Source: Saprospiraceae bacterium (GTDB taxonomy: Bacteria > Bacteroidota > Bacteroidia > Chitinophagales > Saprospiraceae). Taken from it: a stretch of 64,000 bases of DNA. This document shows, in pieces, positions 59,162 to 64,000 of this stretch. Location of the stretch: positions 62,001-126,000 of the forward strand of contig JADJNW010000016.1 in the NCBI GenBank assembly GCA_016714085.1, written 5' to 3'. Each line of letters begins with the position of its first letter. Position 1 is the stretch's first letter. The notes under the pieces were generated by a model, which was not told the DNA's origin, did not search any database, and saw only the letters and a list, made by a program, of their open reading frames with translations. Both the position numbers and the translations under genes were made by a program.

Positions 59162-60253
59162 ATGCAGAAGGTTTTACATATCAGATCATCATTTGATCCC
59201 GGAGGAATTGAAATGTTATTATTGAATTTATTCAATTTCAAGCAAGATTATTTTCGGATACATTTAGTGTTGATAAAAGATGGATCATTAATTCCTGACC
59301 TTGACCAGCGATATGGTAATATTTATTACAAATGGTTTCGTAAAAGTTTTTTGGATTTTTCAGTATTAAAAAAGCTACACAATTTAATCAATAAAGAAGG
59401 TATAAAGATCGTGCATACGCACCAGTTTATTGAATTATTATACGCATTTTTTTTAAAGCTACTGCATCCTCGACTCAAAATAGTTCACCAGATTCACACG
59501 ATGTATGAAACCAAAGATTGGGCTTTTTATTTAGAAAGATATTTAAGCTACTTATTTACCAATACTTATACAGTATCAGAAGCAGCAAAGCAAGAATTAA
59601 TTTATAATTTTGGATTTAAACATCAAAATATCTCAGTATTACATAATGCAGTTAAAATTAATGACTTAAATGGAGATCAAAATCATAAAGAAATTCTTGG
59701 GATAGATCGAACGCGCATAAATATTGTCATGATCGCTAATTTTGTATGGGGCAAGGATCATGAGACCATATTTAAAGCTTATGATTTGTACATCAGAGAT
59801 CAAATTCCAGAAGTATCATTTTATTTCATTGGTAAGAAAAGTAACATCAGCGAACGACTCATAGCCGAATACTTAAACGAATATGATATATTAAATAAAA
59901 GAATCGTATTACTGGGAGCAATACCTAACGCCAAAGATCTTTTACCTGCTTTTGATATAGTGGTAATGAGTTGTTTTTCGGAAACTTTTAATATGGCTTT
60001 AGTGGAAGCAGCTTCTTATGGTAAGGCGATATTAGCATCTGATATCCCTGTATTTCTTGAGTTAAGCGAGGAAGGTAAATATTTTCGACACTTCAAAACA
60101 GGGAATCCGTTAAGTTTTTATTCTTCCCTTTCAGAAATGATTCGAGATCAGCAACTATTAGCTGTCCATGATTATGCTACTTATTATCGCAATAAGTTCG
60201 GCTATCCTTTATTTGTAGAGAAATTGAATGATATATATCAAAATTATAATTAA
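59162..60253 (+). CDS. Glycosyltransferase family 4
   Basis: 363 residues. GT-B fold: N-terminal SSFDPGGIEMLLLNLFNF, HTHQFIELLYAFF, and C-terminal RINIVMIANFVWGKDHETI, YFIGKKS, and the donor-site block MSCFSETFNMALVEAASYGKA (E-x7-E). Substrates unknown. 8 bases after the polymerase gene. Confidence 0.88.
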   Translation: MQKVLHIRSSFDPGGIEMLLLNLFNFKQDYFRIHLVLIKDGSLIPDLDQRYGNIYYKWFRKSFLDFSVLKKLHNLINKEGIKIVHTHQFIELLYAFFLKLLHPRLKIVHQIHTMYETKDWAFYLERYLSYLFTNTYTVSEAAKQELIYNFGFKHQNISVLHNAVKINDLNGDQNHKEILGIDRTRINIVMIANFVWGKDHETIFKAYDLYIRDQIPEVSFYFIGKKSNISERLIAEYLNEYDILNKRIVLLGAIPNAKDLLPAFDIVVMSCFSETFNMALVEAASYGKAILASDIPVFLELSEEGKYFRHFKTGNPLSFYSSLSEMIRDQQLLAVHDYATYYRNKFGYPLFVEKLNDIYQNYN

Positions 60254-60255
60254 CA

Positions 60256-61296
60256 GTGGGATTATTAGGAAAATTTAAAAGCCAGCTTTCAAAAATTAAG
60301 TTTGCACTTAGTTTTAATCCAATTATCGAAAAAAGTAGTGATAGGGAAAAATATATTCCCCGAAATTATGATGCTGTTTTTACTTTGACAGCAGATTTTG
60401 AGTTGGCCTGGGCTCCCAGATATAATAATACTTCAAGGAATTCATATCAGGATGCCATACGATTAGCGCGTCAAGAACGAGAGAATATTCCAAAATTATT
60501 AACATTATTTGATCAATATAATATTCCTATTACTTGGGCGACGGTTGGGCATCTCTTCCTCGATTCCTGTGAAATGGATCATCAAGGTAAAAAACATAGC
60601 GAAATTCCTCCTGTCCCTGAGTATAATGGACCTTATTGGGATTTTCACAATGATGACTGGTTTGAATATGATCCTTGTACGAATTTAGAAGAAGACCCAG
60701 AGTGGTACGCCCCGGATTTAGTACAAATGATTCTTGAATCTAAGGTTAAACATGAAATTGGGTGTCATACTTTTTCACATATTGATTGTCGTGATGAAGT
60801 ATGCCCGTCGGATTTATTTATAAGCGAGATTACAAAATGTCAGGCTTTAGCCAAAGCATTTGATATTGAAATGAAATCATTTGTACACCCTGGGCATACG
60901 GTTGGTAATCTTGATAATTTAGCATTACTTGGATTTACTTCTTTTCAAAGTGATCCTGGTAATATACTCGGTTACCCGATACAACATCAAAATGGCTTGT
61001 GGGAATTTAAAAGAACAATGGATTGCTATTTAAGGAAGGAATGGAGTATTGATTATCATATTAATCGGTATAAAAAAATTATAGATCGCGCCATTCAATC
61101 AAATACACTCTGTAATTTATGGTTTCACCCTTCTTTATCACCCGTTTTTGTAAATGATATTTTTCCAGCATTGCTCGCGTATATTGATTCAAAAAGAGAT
61201 AGCATTTGGATTACCACTGTTGGGGATTACGTAGCATGGTTAAATCATAAGCAGGAAGCTAAATTACAAAATGAAGACTACCGTTATACTGCTTGA
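60256..61296 (+). CDS. Polysaccharide deacetylase-like (NodB fold) protein
   Basis: GTG start 2 bases after the preceding stop; 346 residues. NodB motifs: FTLTADFELAW (TxDxE, metal Asp) and HEIGCHTFSHIDC (H-x3-H zinc pair). Probably removes N-acetyl groups from a polysaccharide or precursor in the cytoplasm or periplasm; no signal peptide is seen. Its end overlaps the ATP-grasp start by 26 bases. Confidence 0.82.
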   Translation: MGLLGKFKSQLSKIKFALSFNPIIEKSSDREKYIPRNYDAVFTLTADFELAWAPRYNNTSRNSYQDAIRLARQERENIPKLLTLFDQYNIPITWATVGHLFLDSCEMDHQGKKHSEIPPVPEYNGPYWDFHNDDWFEYDPCTNLEEDPEWYAPDLVQMILESKVKHEIGCHTFSHIDCRDEVCPSDLFISEITKCQALAKAFDIEMKSFVHPGHTVGNLDNLALLGFTSFQSDPGNILGYPIQHQNGLWEFKRTMDCYLRKEWSIDYHINRYKKIIDRAIQSNTLCNLWFHPSLSPVFVNDIFPALLAYIDSKRDSIWITTVGDYVAWLNHKQEAKLQNEDYRYTA

Positions 61297-62497
61297 TTGC
61301 GATTTGAGAAATACGGAGGGTATTATATATTCCTTTGGGAAAAGAGGCATTCCGATAGTAGGTATAAGCCATAAAAAGAATATACCTGCTTTTAAATCCA
61401 GGTTTATTCAAAAAAAGTACTACTCACCCCATATAAAAGAAGAACAATCTTATTTAACATTCTTACTAAATATAGAAGAAAGAGGAGTGTTGATTTATTC
61501 TGATGATAGTTCGGCAGAATTTATTTCAAAGCATCAGGAAATATTAAAGATGAATGGTTTTTTAGTCAATTCTCCTGATTATGAGACATTTAAGCGAGGA
61601 TTTGAAAAAGACAAAATTTTTATAGAATGCGAAAAAGCAGAAGTTCCGACCATTAGTACTTTCATTATTACATCATTCGAAGACTTAAAAAACGCTTGGG
61701 ATGACATTAGCAGGCGTGATGCTGCCTTAATATTGAAGCCAACGCGCCTTGCCGGAGGGCATTATTTTGTAATAAGAAAAGAAGGAGATTTATTACCTGC
61801 GTATCAAGATATGATAGAAAAGATTCACTCTGAAGTATTTAAACATAGAAAATCAGGTATGATTGCTCAGGAATTTATAGAGTATGAGTATAATGATATC
61901 TATAGTTGTGATTCTTATTATACATCTGATTCTCGTTCTGTGGGTTTCATGGCAATTAGAAAAGATCGCCCAGACATTAATCATGATGGTACTCCTGGCA
62001 CCAGACTTTATGCAGGAAGCACCATAAAAAACGAAAAATTAGAAAATTATACAAAGCGATTATTGGATTCTTTGGAGTGGAAGGGCTTTGCTCACGTAGA
62101 ATGGATCTATTCTCCCAAATATCAAGATTTCCTTTTATGCGAAATAAATCCTCGCCTTCCGGGGTTTTCCAATTTTTTCACCAAAATAGGCTTTGAAACA
62201 GCATGGTTTTATTATGCAGACTTAACGGGGGAACGATACAAACTACCCATATTTAAAAAGTCTCTATATTTTGAAGCCCTAAGGATTCCTGGCGATATTA
62301 CAAACAGTTTATTCGCAGTATTAAAAGGATATATGAAGCCATATGATTTTATCAAACCCTATTTAAGGATATTTACCTTTCAATACAAAGTATGCATGGA
62401 TGTCTATTTCAAACGAGACCCTCTTTTTACATTGACATATTGGGGAATTTTTATTAAATATTTGTTCAAAAGGCCATTTAGGGCTCTTCAGAAATAA
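61271..62497 (+). CDS. ATP-grasp family ligase
   Basis: 408 residues starting MKTTVILLDCDLRN. Pre-ATP-grasp part (IIYSFGKRGIPIVGISHK), then the nucleotide region LILKPTRLAGGHYFVIRKE and metal-binding FLLCEINPRLPGFSNF. Carboxylate-amine or amino-acid ligase; next to asparagine-synthase-like and deacetylase genes it may add an amino acid or amide to a capsule sugar. Overlaps the deacetylase gene, so coupled. Confidence 0.82.
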   Translation: MKTTVILLDCDLRNTEGIIYSFGKRGIPIVGISHKKNIPAFKSRFIQKKYYSPHIKEEQSYLTFLLNIEERGVLIYSDDSSAEFISKHQEILKMNGFLVNSPDYETFKRGFEKDKIFIECEKAEVPTISTFIITSFEDLKNAWDDISRRDAALILKPTRLAGGHYFVIRKEGDLLPAYQDMIEKIHSEVFKHRKSGMIAQEFIEYEYNDIYSCDSYYTSDSRSVGFMAIRKDRPDINHDGTPGTRLYAGSTIKNEKLENYTKRLLDSLEWKGFAHVEWIYSPKYQDFLLCEINPRLPGFSNFFTKIGFETAWFYYADLTGERYKLPIFKKSLYFEALRIPGDITNSLFAVLKGYMKPYDFIKPYLRIFTFQYKVCMDVYFKRDPLFTLTYWGIFIKYLFKRPFRALQK

Positions 62498-62514
62498 TAC
62501 GATTAATAAGGAAT

Positions 62515-64000
62515 ATGCTTGATTTTTTAATATCCGGCCTAAAAAATAAAACTACTAAAGATTCTTTAGATGCATCTGTATATCAATCAAATAGATTACA
62601 GCCTTTACCTATTTCAATAAAAGAATTATACGTTGATAATTTTCTTATTACCCTTTTCAATTCAAAAGAGAATAAGGATTTTTATTTAAATGAAGACATA
62701 TTTGTTTTGATATATGGAAAATGTTACACGAAAATTTTTAATCAGTTTTTAAGCAAAAAAGAAAAGCTATTTGCAGAAGAAATCAGTGGATATTATCAGG
62801 AATGGGGCAAGGACTTTGTTAACTATATAAAAGGCTCTTTTGTAATCGCCTTATTAGATAGAAAGCAGTCTAAAATGTATGTTTTTACAGATCAACTTAA
62901 TTTGAAGAGTGCTTATTATACAATCTATAATGATCATATTTTTATTTCATCTTCTTTAGGAAATATTATCGAAAAATTAACTTTATATGGTAAGAAAGTA
63001 GAGGTTGATCAAGTAAGTTTATTAAGTTTTTATTTATTTGATTTTATTTTAGACGAGCGTACATTTCTTAAAGAAATTAAAGAAATGCTTCCCGGCACAA
63101 GACTTCAAATTTATGAGAATAATATTAAGTCTGAATCTTATTTTAATTCGTTTTCTTATTTTGATACGGGAGGGGCTGTATTGGATCGAAAAGAAGGATT
63201 TATTCAACTAAAACAAATTCTTACCGATAATATAAACCTTTATAATGAAGGGCCTGACGCCACCGAAATTGCCCTTACGGGTGGCTTTGACTCTCGCACA
63301 ATTTTAGCTTTATTAAGCGAAGACTTAAAAAAATATCATTTTTATAGTTATGGTAAAGAAGGAAGTTGGGACATCACTATTCCTCAGGCTATTTCTAAAA
63401 AATTGAAATTAAATTACACCCCAATATTCTTAGACACAGAAGATTATCATCAAAAATTTTCGCAATATGCTGATTTGGCTGTTTTATTAAGCGATGGTAC
63501 AGCGGAGTTCTCTCATGCAAATATAGCTTACGCAAATGCTGAATATTTGAAGCATAATAGTTCTATTCTTACGGGCTTATTTGGTAGTGAATTGATAAAA
63601 ACACCTTCAAATCGCGGCTTATTTATTGACGAAAATATTATACGGCTATTAGATAGTTCCAGCCCTATAAATACATTAAAACAAATATTATTTGAGAATA
63701 AGGAAGGCATTAGTGATTTGCAGCTTGATGAATATTGTGATGAATTATCTGATATGATACTGAATCAGAAATATATATGTAATAATCTTCCTCAAAACGA
63801 GAAGTATTTTCATTATTTACTAATGGTCGGAATGAGAAAATATTTCAGTAAAGAAATTAAAATTCAAAAAGCTTGGAAAGATAATTTACATCCTTTCTTT
63901 GATATAGAATTTATTGAAATTTTGCTAAAGACTCCCTATCCCTGGATTTATCATTTTTCCAAAGAAAAGAGCCTGATAAAAAATATTTCTATTCATCAAC
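62515..64000 (+). CDS. Asparagine-synthase-like protein, 3' end outside window
   Basis: Open from ATG 62515 to the window edge, ~495 codons. N-terminal amidotransferase-like part with NYIKGSFVIALLDRK and FLKEIKEMLPGT; synthase part with the PP-loop ALTGGFDSRTILALL. The N-terminal catalytic Cys of class II glutaminases is absent (the protein starts MLDFLISG), so it may use free ammonia, or its partner is the ATP-grasp protein. Similar proteins amidate uronic acids in capsule loci. Confidence 0.8.
   Translation, partial: MLDFLISGLKNKTTKDSLDASVYQSNRLQPLPISIKELYVDNFLITLFNSKENKDFYLNEDIFVLIYGKCYTKIFNQFLSKKEKLFAEEISGYYQEWGKDFVNYIKGSFVIALLDRKQSKMYVFTDQLNLKSAYYTIYNDHIFISSSLGNIIEKLTLYGKKVEVDQVSLLSFYLFDFILDERTFLKEIKEMLPGTRLQIYENNIKSESYFNSFSYFDTGGAVLDRKEGFIQLKQILTDNINLYNEGPDATEIALTGGFDSRTILALLSEDLKKYHFYSYGKEGSWDITIPQAISKKLKLNYTPIFLDTEDYHQKFSQYADLAVLLSDGTAEFSHANIAYANAEYLKHNSSILTGLFGSELIKTPSNRGLFIDENIIRLLDSSSPINTLKQILFENKEGISDLQLDEYCDELSDMILNQKYICNNLPQNEKYFHYLLMVGMRKYFSKEIKIQKAWKDNLHPFFDIEFIEILLKTPYPWIYHFSKEKSLIKNISIHQ

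Overview
The window looks like a chromosomal segment of a member of the Bacteroidota. The signs are AT-rich coding sequence with weak or absent Shine-Dalgarno sites, promoter matches of the TTTG / TAnnTTTG type, and gene families typical of the phylum (short PspC protein, HupE/UreJ with a DUF6702 protein and an M1 peptidase, a SusD-free carbohydrate locus, a Wza/Wzc capsule locus). I cannot name a genus.

Layout. 1-5.6 kb is housekeeping: the end of an MltA-like lytic transglycosylase, a PspC protein, rsmE, rseP, hscB, two tRNA-Leu genes and a DNA/RNA non-specific endonuclease. 5.8-8.5 kb is a minus-strand group with a methyltransferase, a frameshifted DUF1697 gene, an orphan contractile-tail tube protein and small membrane proteins. 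8.9-13.1 kb is a very AT-rich, heavily frameshifted minus-strand operon. Reading across the frameshifts it resolves into CD-NTase, E2-like, a small unknown gene, E1 (ThiF), JAB peptidase and a DUF6602 protein, which is a type II CBASS-like anti-phage operon with an unusual candidate effector. 13.4-14.6 kb holds a duplicated-domain protein followed by a striking 21-bp-period repeat array. 14.7-25.8 kb holds exported hydrolases (serine hydrolase, GH43, sialate O-acetylesterase, M1 peptidase), HupE/DUF6702 and a mini kinase-like protein. 25.8-33 kb has a broken RES-domain gene, mutS, dapB, a Crp/Fnr regulator with a nearby palindrome, and a subtilisin fused to a carbohydrate-binding domain.

33.1-46.6 kb is a same-strand run that reads as a sugar-release and sugar-oxidation island: GMC oxidoreductase, VOC, double-YHS lipoprotein, GlcG-like, SMP-30 lactonase, glucose-dehydrogenase-like SDR, GH63-like glucosidase, amylo-1,6-glucosidase, aquaporin and a second SDR. 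46.7-49.8 kb is a coupled group around a ferric-reductase/Rieske fusion with unknown partners and a second 21-bp-period array. From 50.7 kb to the end is a capsule/exopolysaccharide locus: WbpB-like dehydrogenase, Wza, Wzc, Wzx flippase, glycosyltransferases, Wzy-like polymerase, deacetylase, ATP-grasp and an asparagine-synthase-like protein cut by the window end.

A window-wide feature is that at least a dozen conserved genes, including mutS, are split by single-base indels, often in homopolymers. This is best explained by unpolished sequence, although real decay is likely on top of that in the 8.9-13.1 kb and 25.8-26.7 kb regions, where the breaks are much denser.
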